From: SIG636 sp045604285
GTDB taxonomy: Bacteria; Bacillota; Clostridia; Oscillospirales; CAG-382
Length of the DNA: 29,594 nucleotides
NCBI GenBank assembly: GCA_045604285.1
Contig: JAZUNS010000059.1
Coordinates: 1 to 29,594, forward strand
Reading direction: 5' to 3'
The position numbers and the translations under genes are program-made. Of this stretch, positions 7,609 to 15,141 are shown one piece after another (the stretch's first letter is position 1; every line of letters starts with the position of its first letter). The notes under the pieces were generated by a model. That model saw nothing but the letters and a program-made list of their open reading frames with translations. It did no database searches and was not told where the DNA came from.

Positions 7609-8616
7609 ATGCCAATAGTAATGGTACGTAACGACATAACAAAGATGGAAACCGACGCCATTGTTAATGCAGCAAACAACACTTTGCTGGGCGGTGGCGG
7701 CGTAGACGGATGCATACACAAAGCCGCAGGTCCCCTTTTGTTGGAGGAGTGCAAAACCTTAGGAGGTTGCGAAACCGGTGATGCCAAAGTAACCGGTGGC
7801 TACAACCTGCCTTGCAAATATATAATTCACACCGTTGGCCCCGTATGGTTCGGCGGTATCTACGGTGAGGAGGAGCTGCTTGCCTCTTGCTACAAAAAGT
7901 CCTTAATGCTTGCCCTTGAAAAAGGCTGTGAAAGCGTGGCCTTCCCTCTTATTTCAACGGGAGTTTACCGTTTTCCCAAGGCAAAGGCGCTGAGTATTGC
8001 CATCAATACCATCAGTAATTTTTTGCTTGAACACGACATGACGGTTTACGTGGTGTTTTTTGATAAAGACTCTTTTTTCTATGGTGAAAAGCTGTTTGCG
8101 GATATAGAAGAGTATATTGACGATAACTACGCAGACGCAAGCCTTACGCCGGCAGAAAACCGCCGTGCCAAGGCAGTACGCAGCAGTATATTACGCCCGT
8201 TGATGAAATGCTTTGAAGCTCCTGCACCTACGGGCGAGGCAAGTTTTGAAGATTTAAGCTCAAGACTTAACTGCATTGACGAAAGCTTTACGCAAATGCT
8301 GCTGAGAAAAATTGACGAAAAAGGCATGACCGATGCAGAGTGCTATAAAAAGGCTAATATTGACAGAAAGCTTTTTTCAAAGATCCGCAACGACCCTCAA
8401 TACAAGCCCAGCAAGCCCACGGCCATCGCTTTTGCCATTGCATTGGAAATGGATTTGACAGAAGCCACGGAAATGTTGAAAAAAGCTGGATTTGCCCTTT
8501 CCCACAGCAACAAATTTGACCTTATAATCGAGTATTTTATTAAAAAGGGCAACTATAACATTTTTGAAATAAACGAGGCGCTCTTCGCCTTTGACCAAAG
8601 CTTGTTAGGTGCGTAA
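7609..8616 (+). CDS. Macrodomain protein with C-terminal helical module
   Basis: 335 residues. Residues 1 to about 160 are a MacroD/YmdB-type macrodomain, which binds ADP-ribose and often removes acetyl or ADP-ribosyl groups. NAANNTLLGGGGVDGCIH (20-37) holds the ligand-binding asparagines and glycine loop; CETGDAKVTGGYNLPCK and PLISTGVYRFP complete the pocket. After a linker rich in D and E, residues about 235-335 form a separate helical module (KKANIDRKLFSKIRNDPQYKPSK... then ALEMDL... AGFALSHS). It looks like an HTH-derived domain in place of an ordinary macrodomain end. The ribosome site AAAGGCGG supports the ATG. A VWA gene follows on the same strand after 80 bases. Target and partner unknown. 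Confidence 0.8.
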   Translation: MPIVMVRNDITKMETDAIVNAANNTLLGGGGVDGCIHKAAGPLLLEECKTLGGCETGDAKVTGGYNLPCKYIIHTVGPVWFGGIYGEEELLASCYKKSLMLALEKGCESVAFPLISTGVYRFPKAKALSIAINTISNFLLEHDMTVYVVFFDKDSFFYGEKLFADIEEYIDDNYADASLTPAENRRAKAVRSSILRPLMKCFEAPAPTGEASFEDLSSRLNCIDESFTQMLLRKIDEKGMTDAECYKKANIDRKLFSKIRNDPQYKPSKPTAIAFAIALEMDLTEATEMLKKAGFALSHSNKFDLIIEYFIKKGNYNIFEINEALFAFDQSLLGA

Positions 8617-8620
8617 AAAT

Positions 8621-8656
8621 GTCGCTTTGCGGGCGACCTATGCTTTTGTTTTTTGT
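8621..8656 (+). terminator. Weak hairpin between macrodomain and VWA genes
   Basis: GTCGC (8621-8625) can pair with GCGAC (8633-8637) and is followed by T-rich sequence including TTTTGTTTTTTG. A five-bp stem is marginal, so it may attenuate and not end transcription. A weak TATACT -10 sits just beyond. Confidence 0.25.
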
Positions 8657-8696
8657 ATTATACTGCAGTCAAGAAATGAAAGCGAGGTTACACAAC

Positions 8697-9344
8697 ATGA
8701 CAAACAACACAACAGAATTGGTTTTTATTCTTGACAGAAGCGGCTCTATGGCAGGGCTTGAGAGCGACACCATCGGTGGCTTTAACGCTATGATTGAGAA
8801 GCAGAAAAAGCAGGACGGCGAATGCTTTGTTTCCACGGTACTGTTCGACAACGAATGCAAGGTTCTGCATGACAGAGTGCCGCTTTCCAAAGTCGGCAAG
8901 ATGACCGCCCAAGACTATACCGTTGGCGGATGCACCGCTTTAATCGATGCCATAGGCGGCGCTATTAAGCACATAGGAAATATCCACAAATATGCAAGGC
9001 ACGAGGACGTACCCAAAAACACGGTGTTTATAATTACCACAGACGGGATGGAAAATGCAAGCAAAAGATTTACTGCTGACGAAGTTAAAAAGCTGGTAGA
9101 GCGCCAAAAAAGCAAATACGGATGGGAGTTTTTGTTCCTTGGTGCCAACATCGATGCCGTAGAAACCGCAAAGAGGTATGGGATTGACGAGGACCGAGCA
9201 GTTAACTACCACTGCGACAAAAAAGGCACTGCTGCAAATTACCGAGCCATGGGCAAAGCTATTTCCAGCATAAGGTGCAGCGCTCCGATTTCTTCCGAAT
9301 GGCGCGAGGAAATAGACAATGATTATCGTTCTCGCAAAAGCTGA
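8697..9344 (+). CDS. Small TerY-like VWA domain protein
   Basis: 215 residues, nearly all one von Willebrand factor A domain. The metal-ion-dependent adhesion site is complete: DRSGS (D13, S15, S17), T80 in GGCTALIDA, and D116 in TTDGMEN. There is no signal peptide or membrane span, so it is probably a cytoplasmic Mg-dependent interaction module like TerY of tellurite/stress-resistance loci. The start at 8697 is chosen because GAGG lies nine bases upstream and the homology begins right after it; an upstream extension to 8619 is hydrophobic and lacks a ribosome site. It probably works with the macrodomain gene upstream, although the 80-base gap holds a weak hairpin and a possible -10 box. Confidence 0.75.
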   Translation: MTNNTTELVFILDRSGSMAGLESDTIGGFNAMIEKQKKQDGECFVSTVLFDNECKVLHDRVPLSKVGKMTAQDYTVGGCTALIDAIGGAIKHIGNIHKYARHEDVPKNTVFIITTDGMENASKRFTADEVKKLVERQKSKYGWEFLFLGANIDAVETAKRYGIDEDRAVNYHCDKKGTAANYRAMGKAISSIRCSAPISSEWREEIDNDYRSRKS

Positions 9345-9436
9345 CCGCTAACTGCGAGTTGTATTCCCACCGTAGTAAAGCACAAATTTCACATTGGAAT
9401 GGAATTTCTTCACCGCAAAGCTGGATTAAATTGAAA

Positions 9437-9460
9437 AAAGCACTTCTTTCGAAGTGCTTT
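9437..9460 (+). repeat. Left 24-base palindromic flank of the IS
   Basis: A perfect 10-bp stem with a 4-base loop (AAAGCACTTC, TTTC, GAAGTGCTTT) abuts the left inverted repeat of the IS. A 24-base partner lies at the right end (11065-11088). The two agree at 18 of 24 positions as direct repeats, as expected for a duplicated palindromic target that has since diverged. Confidence 0.7.
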
Positions 9461-9474
9461 CAGTTTGTCGAAAA

Positions 9475-9498
9475 AGTCCAGTATAACTGGGCTTTTTT
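9475..9498 (+). terminator. Terminator inside the left IS end
   Basis: The stem AGTCCAG (9475-9481) with CTGGGCT (9487-9493) has a TATAA loop and is followed by T6. It would stop transcription entering from the VWA gene before it reaches the transposase start, a usual way for an IS to limit transposase expression by read-through. Confidence 0.75.
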
Positions 9499-9544
9499 CT
9501 TTATGTTTGTGAAGAAATATGGTATAATGGGAGGGGTGATGAAA

Positions 9545-11065
9545 ATGATAAAAAAGAATCAGGAAAACATGCGAGCTCAAGTAACAATAGTAGATTTGGA
9601 AATGCTTGTACCTGCAGACCATTTACTCAGAAAAATAGATAGAGCAATAGATTTCAGCAAGATCTACGAAATGGTAGAGGAACTGTATTGCGCAGACAAC
9701 GGAAGGATGAGTGTAGACCCTGTAGTGCTGTTCAAGATGGTATTGATACAGCATTTGTATGGATTGCCTTCTCTTAGACGAACCGCATCAGAGATAGAAG
9801 TAAACGTAGCATACAGATGGTTTTTGGGATACGGTTTGACAGAAGAACCTCCCCACTTTTCCACAGTAAGCTACAACTTCCGTCACCGCTTCACAACAGA
9901 AACCGTAGATAAAATATTCAACTGGGTGCTTGATGAAATAGCAGAGGCAGGATACCTTTCTCCAAGTGCGGTATTCATAGACGGAACCCACATAAAAGCA
10001 AGTGCGAACAACAAAAAGAAGATACAGGAAGAAGTGCCGATAGCTGCCAAAAGATACGCAAAAGAGCTGATGGAAGAGGTCAATGCAGACCGAGAAGAGC
10101 ACGGAAAAAACCCCTTTGATAACGACGATGACAAGCCCGATGCTCCCAAAAAGAAGAGGGATAATACATCAAAAAAGAAGCTTGCAAGAAGAAAAAAGGC
10201 TGAAAAGCAGAAGAAGGTAACGAAAAGCACAACCGACCCCGATTGCGGAATGTTTGTCAAGGGAGATCATAAAAAGCAGTTTGCATATGAAGCACACACC
10301 GCCTGCGACAAGTACGGCTATGTCCTCGGCGCAGTAATCACCCCCGGAAATGTACACGATAGCGTAGCATTTGATGACGTATATGATGAGGTAACTGAAA
10401 GATTTCCTGAGATAGAAACAGTAGTAGCAGACAGTGCATACAAAACACCCCATATTTGCAAGAAAGTATTTGACGATGGTAGAGTGATATCCACAGCATA
10501 CAAGCGTCCTCAGACGATGAAGGGAGGGCACGAGTGGTGGAAGTACGTATATGATGAGCATTATGATTGTATAATCTGCCCCGAGTATCAGGTATTGAGA
10601 TATGTAACAACAGATCGAGACGGATACAGGCATTACGAAAGCGACCCAAGAATATGCTCAAATTGTCCCACCAGAGAACTTTGTACGAAGGCGAAGAACT
10701 GTGTGAAATCGGTTACAAGGCATATTTGGAAGGACTACGAGGAATTGGCTGATGATGCAAGGTATACTCCCAAATATCAGGAGCTTTACAAGAAACGCAA
10801 AGAAACGATAGAGCGAGTATTTGCAGATGCCAAGGAAAAACACGCTATGCGTTATACACATTACAGAGGCTTGGCTCAGGTTCAAAACTGGGTGAAGCTT
10901 AAATTTGCTGCTATGAACATCAAGAAATTTGCAAAGAGAAAATGGAATGACCTGCATAGATCATCCCATTCTTCTTTGGTTTACTCTGTTTTTACATTCC
11001 TTTTCAACGAATTCAAAACCCCCACCTTGGATTTTCACCAAGATAGGTGTTTTTCGACAGACTGA
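9545..11065 (+). CDS. IS1182-family DDE transposase
   Basis: 506 residues, intact. The N-terminal DUF772-type region (about 20-130) includes LVPADHLLRKID and SYNFRHRF. The DDE catalytic core has D146 (FIDGTH), D296 (VVADSAYK) and E423 (KETIERVFADAK). A basic lysine-rich insertion spans about 200-228. A probable zinc cluster is formed by C342, C345, C371, C374 and C380. The ATG at 9545 is chosen because GGGAGGGG ends eight bases upstream; an ATG at 9539 is too close to it. TATAAT at 9523-9528 directly precedes the ribosome site, so the element's own transcript may have almost no leader. No frameshift or stop is seen, so it may be active. Confidence 0.93.
   Translation: MIKKNQENMRAQVTIVDLEMLVPADHLLRKIDRAIDFSKIYEMVEELYCADNGRMSVDPVVLFKMVLIQHLYGLPSLRRTASEIEVNVAYRWFLGYGLTEEPPHFSTVSYNFRHRFTTETVDKIFNWVLDEIAEAGYLSPSAVFIDGTHIKASANNKKKIQEEVPIAAKRYAKELMEEVNADREEHGKNPFDNDDDKPDAPKKKRDNTSKKKLARRKKAEKQKKVTKSTTDPDCGMFVKGDHKKQFAYEAHTACDKYGYVLGAVITPGNVHDSVAFDDVYDEVTERFPEIETVVADSAYKTPHICKKVFDDGRVISTAYKRPQTMKGGHEWWKYVYDEHYDCIICPEYQVLRYVTTDRDGYRHYESDPRICSNCPTRELCTKAKNCVKSVTRHIWKDYEELADDARYTPKYQELYKKRKETIERVFADAKEKHAMRYTHYRGLAQVQNWVKLKFAAMNIKKFAKRKWNDLHRSSHSSLVYSVFTFLFNEFKTPTLDFHQDRCFSTD
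11023..11054 (+). terminator. Terminator inside the right IS end
   Basis: CACCTTGG (11023-11030) pairs with CCAAGATAGGTG (11038-11049) with a two-base bulge, followed by T5. It overlaps the last transposase codons and the start of the right inverted repeat. Confidence 0.6.
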
Positions 11066-11088
11066 CATCACTTCTTTTGAAGCGATGT
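11065..11088 (+). repeat. Right 24-base palindromic flank of the IS
   Basis: ACATCACTTC, loop TTTT, GAAGCGATGT: a 10-bp stem with one mismatch, the same 10-4-10 form as the left flank. The shared core is CACTTCTTTYGAAGYG. It abuts the right inverted repeat exactly as its partner abuts the left. Confidence 0.7.
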
Positions 11089-11180
11089 TTAAGTTATATA
11101 GCTTATTGCTTCGTAGTGATATTCGGCTAAAGCCGAGAGATAGAGACATTATAACAGCAAAAATCGCTCGCTTTAAATTG

Positions 11181-11209
11181 TTGAAATCCAAATTAAAATG
11201 TGTTACTAT
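11181..11209 (+). promoter_or_regulatory. Promoter of the TPR-like gene
   Basis: TTGAAA (11181-11186), 17-base spacer, TACTAT (11204-11209) with an extended TGT in front. It lies outside the IS, so the gene has kept its own promoter after the insertion. Confidence 0.7.
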
Positions 11210-11235
11210 ACCATTAAAGTGGGGGTGTCATAATA

Positions 11236-11913
11236 TTGAAAATTGCAGAGATTGAGGCAAAGATTGCGGGCGGTGAATGTTCTGCCGAAATGCTTGATCT
11301 TTTTAAAATGGCTTTGAAGCGTGTTCCTAAAAGTAATCGCTGTCAGCATTGTTATACTACTGCTGCGTCTATGCCTTCTCGTTATAATAAACAAGCAATT
11401 TCTTTGATTAAGTACGGATTAACAGAACACTGTGATGATTGGGTTGATCGTATGCGATCTTATCATAATTTAGCAATAATTTTAGAAAATTGTGAAGACT
11501 ACGTCGGGGCAAAGATGGCATATCGTGATGCACTGGAATCAATAGAATCAGAACAACGTGATAACTATAATTCTGAATATGCAGCACATATGATGCGTAC
11601 GGAAATGCACATTAGTAATTTTGAATACACTGATGCTTTAGAAAACTATTATAGCAAGGCGGTTAAAGCTGACGAATTCAGTCAAGCTTTTCAAAAAAAG
11701 AAATTTTATCGTCTATTGGCAGAAATTATTATTCAAAACAAACGGAACGACTATAAAGGCGCAAACGAAGCTTTTTTAGCAGCGAATGCTATGTTGCGCC
11801 CGGGGTTTGTTGGACCGATTACATTATTGCTGAAAAGAAAAGGGGGTATTGAATCTACTGGTGCAGCTAAACCTGCGTTGAACTTTTTGCGCAGGATCAA
11901 ACGATTGTTTTAA
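11236..11913 (+). CDS. TPR-like hypothetical protein
   Basis: 225 residues, not recognised. The start is TTG at 11236, with a GGGGGTG ribosome site just upstream. The protein looks all-helical with two or three TPR-like units: about 70-103 (YHNLAIILENCEDYVGAKMA), about 114-145 (FEYTDALENYYSKAV) and about 153-190. An N-terminal CQHC pair (about 36-39) lies in a region that resembles no TPR. The last 30 residues are basic. No signal or membrane span. Codon use is more A+T rich than in the neighbours, and the gene stands alone with its own promoter and terminator beside an IS, all consistent with acquisition. It may be a scaffold. Confidence 0.6.
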   Translation: MKIAEIEAKIAGGECSAEMLDLFKMALKRVPKSNRCQHCYTTAASMPSRYNKQAISLIKYGLTEHCDDWVDRMRSYHNLAIILENCEDYVGAKMAYRDALESIESEQRDNYNSEYAAHMMRTEMHISNFEYTDALENYYSKAVKADEFSQAFQKKKFYRLLAEIIIQNKRNDYKGANEAFLAANAMLRPGFVGPITLLLKRKGGIESTGAAKPALNFLRRIKRLF

Positions 11914-11949
11914 TCTTCCACGACTTATACCTCTTCCATTTTAAAATTT

Positions 11950-11981
11950 AAGCCGGCAAGTTTACACTTGTCGACTTTTTT
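11950..11981 (+). terminator. Terminator after the TPR-like gene
   Basis: An 11-position stem (11950-11960 with 11967-11977) has one mismatch and one G-U pair, a 6-base loop and a run of T to 11981. Confidence 0.7.
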
Positions 11982-12132
11982 AAAATTATGTTATTATAAC
12001 AACTAAATCACTGAAGTTTTCTTTATAAAAAATCAAGAGTTATATGACAAAGAGCAAAAAATATATTGTAATTAGATCTGAATTGTAGTAATATATACGT
12101 ATAATTTATCTTATAGGTTTTGGGAGATACTT

Positions 12133-13491
12133 ATGAATGTTATTGTCGTAGGTTGTGGGAAAATAGGACAATCCATCGTTAAGAACTTAGTAAGCGAGGG
12201 GCATGACGTTGTGGTTGTTGATATAAACAGCGACGTTATAACTGAGGTTACCAACGCTTATGACGTTATGGGCGTATGTGGTATGGGTACAGACTGCGAA
12301 ATTTTAGAGGAGGCCGGTGTTGCTAAGGCAGATATTTTTGTTGCAGCAACAAACTCTGATGAATTAAATATGCTAAGCTGCTACATTGCCAAAACCCTGG
12401 GTGCAAAAGAAACCGTTGCAAGAATAAGAGATAAAGAATATAACGATAACAGCTTGGGCTTTATGAAACAAAAGCTCCAGATATCTATGTCTATAAACCC
12501 TGAGCTGTTTACTGCGTATGATATATATAATGTTTTAAAAATGCCTGCCGCAGCACATATTGAAACCTTTTCCAGCAGAACTTTTGAAATTATAGAGCTG
12601 GTGCTTAAGGAAGGCTCTCCCTTGGTTGGCACAAAAATAATGAACTTAAGAAAGCAATACACTGCTAAGTTTCTGGTTTGCGTTGTCAGCAGAGGTGATG
12701 ATGTTATTATTCCTGACGGTCAGTTTGAGCTTAAGGCCGGGGATCGAATAGCTTTAACCGCATCTCCGTCTGAATTGGTAAAGCTTTTAAAAAGCTTAAA
12801 GCTTGTTAAGCGTCAAGTTAAAAACATAATGATTTTGGGCGCCAGCAGAACCGCTTACTATTTAGCAAAGCTTTTGCTTAGCCTTGGCAACTCCGTTACC
12901 ATTATTGATAAGAATCCGGAAAAATGTGACGAGTTTGCAGAGGCATTGCCAAACGCAACTGTAATATTGGGCGACGGCGCAGATCAAGATCTGTTGATGG
13001 AAGAAGGGCTTAACAACATGGACGCCTTTATCTCTTTAACAGGCATGGATGAAAATAACATACTCATTTCTTATTATGCGGCATCTCAAAACGTGCCTAC
13101 GGTTGTTACCAAGGTTAATAGAGCAGAATTTGTTCCTATAGCTAAGCGTTTGGGATTGGAAACCATAGTTTCACCCATTCGTACTGTGTCTGACGTTTTG
13201 GTCAGATACGCAAGAGCACTTCAAAACACCGTTGGAAGCAACGTAGAGAAGCTTTATAAAATCATGGATGGACAAGCCGAGGCGTTGATGTTTAACGTCA
13301 GACCGGACTTTAAATATATTGATACACCGTTGAAGGATATTAAGTTTATTCCCAATATACTTATTGGCGGACTTCTCAGGGAAGGGAAAGCCATTGTTCC
13401 CAGCGGTAATGATGTAATTTTACCCGAGGACAAGGTAGTTGTCATCAGCAGGGATCATAGGCTGTATGACCTTGCAGATACTATTGAATAG
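12133..13491 (+). CDS. trkA: Trk potassium uptake regulatory subunit TrkA
   Basis: 452 residues, the two-repeat form. It has an N-terminal nucleotide-binding RCK domain with GCGKIGQ at 8-14 (NAD-binding GxGxxG), a TrkA-C ligand domain (about 135-215), a second RCK (about 228-345, ILGASRTA) and a second TrkA-C (about 370-452). TrkA is a cytoplasmic ring that gates the TrkH channel in response to nucleotides. GGGAG lies upstream of the ATG. Promoter choice is unclear: TTGTAA (12066)-N17-TAATAT is possible, and a TATAAT lies at 12100. trkH follows after 18 bases, so the two form one operon. Confidence 0.95.
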   Translation: MNVIVVGCGKIGQSIVKNLVSEGHDVVVVDINSDVITEVTNAYDVMGVCGMGTDCEILEEAGVAKADIFVAATNSDELNMLSCYIAKTLGAKETVARIRDKEYNDNSLGFMKQKLQISMSINPELFTAYDIYNVLKMPAAAHIETFSSRTFEIIELVLKEGSPLVGTKIMNLRKQYTAKFLVCVVSRGDDVIIPDGQFELKAGDRIALTASPSELVKLLKSLKLVKRQVKNIMILGASRTAYYLAKLLLSLGNSVTIIDKNPEKCDEFAEALPNATVILGDGADQDLLMEEGLNNMDAFISLTGMDENNILISYYAASQNVPTVVTKVNRAEFVPIAKRLGLETIVSPIRTVSDVLVRYARALQNTVGSNVEKLYKIMDGQAEALMFNVRPDFKYIDTPLKDIKFIPNILIGGLLREGKAIVPSGNDVILPEDKVVVISRDHRLYDLADTIE

Positions 13492-13509
13492 TTCTTGTGG
13501 AGATCTTTT

Positions 13510-14955
13510 ATGAATCGAAGAATGGTATTAAATACTATAGGCCACATTTCTATGGCAGAAGCAGCCCTTTTGCTGTTGCCGATGCTTGTATCTGTTTTAT
13601 ACGGTGAGAAAGAGGCTTTATCTTTTGTAATAAGCGCCGCCGTTGCACTTGCTGTCGGTTTAATTTTAAAATTTACATCTAAACCGAGAACGCGCGTAAT
13701 ATACGCAAAAGAAGGTTTTTCAATTGTAGCTATCGCTTGGCTTGTATTGTCTGCAATCGGTGCGTTGCCGTTTTATATCAGCGGCTCAATACCTTCGTAC
13801 GTAGATGCTTTTTTCGAGACGGTAAGCGGTTTTACCACGACGGGATCTTCCATATTGACAGACATTGAAGCGTTGCCGTACGGTATGCTTTTTTGGCGCA
13901 GTTTTACCCATTGGATAGGCGGCATGGGTATACTTGTTTTTGTTATGGCAATTATGCCAAACGTTGCCGACCGTTCTATGAATATAATGCGTGCGGAAAT
14001 GCCCGGCCCCGTTGTTGGTAAACTTTTGCCCAGAGCAAGAGATACTGCAAAGGTGCTGTACATAATATATATTGCCCTAACTTTGCTTCAAATTGTTCTC
14101 CTGTCTTTTGGAGAGATGGATTTATTCGAAAGCGTTGTGCATTCTTTTGCAACTGCAGGTACCGGCGGGTTTGGTATTAAAAACGACAGCTTGGCAAGCT
14201 ATGGGAAATATGAGCAATGGGTTATAACGATATTCTTGCTTATATTCTCAATAAATTTTAATCTCTATTATCTTATTCTTATCAAGAAGTTCAAAGCAGC
14301 CCTTAAGAGCGCAGAGCTTCGGTTCTTTGGTTTTTTAGTTTTGTTTTCTGTGGCGGCGATATCCGTCAATATTTATAATCTTTATAACAATCTATCGGAT
14401 ACTATATTGACAAGCTCTCTTCAGGTTGCCTCTATCGTTTCCACCTGCGGCTTTGCATCTGTCGACTTTAATCAGTGGCCTGCTTTTTCAAAGGCTGTTT
14501 TAATGTTTTTAATGCTGGTAGGCGGTTGTGCAGGTTCTACAGCAGGTGGCTTAAAAGTTGCACGTGTTGTTATGCTGTTAAAGTCTATTTCTCGCGAAAT
14601 AAAGCAACTTATGCACCCGCGCTCTGTAAGAGTTGTTAGCATGGAATCCAAAAGACTTGACGATCAAACGTTAAACGGCGTAAACTCTTATTTTGCGTTC
14701 TATATAATGTCCATCGTTGCCATCTATATAATTATAAGTATTAACACAAGCTTTGATTTTGAAACTAATTTTTCTGCCGTGTTGGCTTGCTTTAATAATG
14801 TAGGTCCCGGTTTTGGCATGGTTGGCCCAAGCGGTAACTTTTCTCAATATCCCGTTTTTTCAAAAATTGTACTTTCTTTAGCAATGCTTTTGGGCAGGTT
14901 AGAAATCTTTCCGCTGATTATTGGTTTAAATCCTTTCATTTGGAAAAAGAGATAA
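13510..14955 (+). CDS. trkH: Trk potassium transporter membrane subunit TrkH
   Basis: 481 residues and very hydrophobic, a Trk/Ktr/HKT-superfamily potassium channel-like transporter. The four pore loops are visible: TVSGFTTTGSS, HSFATAGTGGFG, IVSTCGFASVDF and NNVGPGFGMVG, each with the filter glycine. The start is taken at 13510, where GGAG lies eight bases upstream; a TTG at 13495 is in frame but sits just before that site. It works with TrkA encoded directly upstream. A terminator follows. Confidence 0.94.
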   Translation: MNRRMVLNTIGHISMAEAALLLLPMLVSVLYGEKEALSFVISAAVALAVGLILKFTSKPRTRVIYAKEGFSIVAIAWLVLSAIGALPFYISGSIPSYVDAFFETVSGFTTTGSSILTDIEALPYGMLFWRSFTHWIGGMGILVFVMAIMPNVADRSMNIMRAEMPGPVVGKLLPRARDTAKVLYIIYIALTLLQIVLLSFGEMDLFESVVHSFATAGTGGFGIKNDSLASYGKYEQWVITIFLLIFSINFNLYYLILIKKFKAALKSAELRFFGFLVLFSVAAISVNIYNLYNNLSDTILTSSLQVASIVSTCGFASVDFNQWPAFSKAVLMFLMLVGGCAGSTAGGLKVARVVMLLKSISREIKQLMHPRSVRVVSMESKRLDDQTLNGVNSYFAFYIMSIVAIYIIISINTSFDFETNFSAVLACFNNVGPGFGMVGPSGNFSQYPVFSKIVLSLAMLLGRLEIFPLIIGLNPFIWKKR

Positions 14956-14960
14956 CACTT

Positions 14961-14990
14961 AAGACCCTCGTAATATGCGAGGGTCTTTGA
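14961..14990 (+). terminator. Terminator after trkH
   Basis: AAGACCCTCG (14961-14970) pairs perfectly with CGAGGGTCTT (14978-14987) over a 7-base loop. The T-tract is short, so read-through into the his promoter region is possible. Confidence 0.7.
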
Positions 14991-15014
14991 CGGTTGTTTA
15001 TACTTGCTTTGTAG

Positions 15015-15043
15015 TTGACAAGACAAAAACAATGGTTTATTAT
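15015..15043 (+). promoter_or_regulatory. his operon promoter P1
   Basis: TTGACA (15015-15020), 17-base spacer, TATTAT (15038-15043). Its transcript would have a leader of roughly 90 bases containing P2. Confidence 0.75.
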
Positions 15044-15066
15044 ATGAATATATTTTTCAAAAACTA

Positions 15067-15095
15067 TTGATTTTTTTCTAAACACATGGTAGAAT
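15067..15095 (+). promoter_or_regulatory. his operon promoter P2
   Basis: TTGATT (15067-15072), 17-base spacer, TAGAAT (15090-15095) with an extended -10 TGG. It sits 52 bases after P1. The short leader that follows can form TTTAG-CAAA-CTAAA with outer GCAC/GTGC pairing next to the hisZ ribosome site. Confidence 0.7.
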
Positions 15096-15141
15096 AGCAC
15101 CAAGCTATCCATTTAGCAAACTAAAGTGCGGAGGCAAAAAG

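Larger units (their letters stand above)
9460..11065 (+). mobile_element. IS1182-family insertion sequence
   Basis: 1606 bp bounded by terminal inverted repeats TCAGTTTGTCGAAAAA (9460-9475) and, on the other strand, TCAGTCTGTCGAAAAA (11065-11050), matching at 15 of 16. It holds one intact transposase, whose TGA stop lies within the right repeat. Terminators sit just inside each end (9475-9498 and 11023-11054). Each end is flanked by a 24-base hairpin, in line with the known preference of this family (for example IS1272) for inverted-repeat targets. It lies between the VWA gene and a TPR-like gene and disrupts no recognisable ORF. Confidence 0.9.

Noticed and set aside
8619..8696. Hydrophobic leader (MLLFFVLYCS) on the VWA protein as a signal peptide
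   Set aside because: No ribosome site fits the upstream starts, and GAGG supports the ATG at 8697, where the VWA homology begins.
8619..9344. Classical tellurite-resistance (ter) operon
   Set aside because: Only a TerY-like VWA gene is present; no TerD, TerC or TerB homologue is nearby.
9359..9544. Sixty-residue N-terminal extension of the transposase
   Set aside because: It would run through the flanking hairpin, the left inverted repeat and a terminator; GGGAGGGG supports the start at 9545.
14956..15141. T-box riboswitch upstream of the his operon
   Set aside because: No specifier stem or T-box motif, and only about 40-90 bases lie between the promoters and hisZ.
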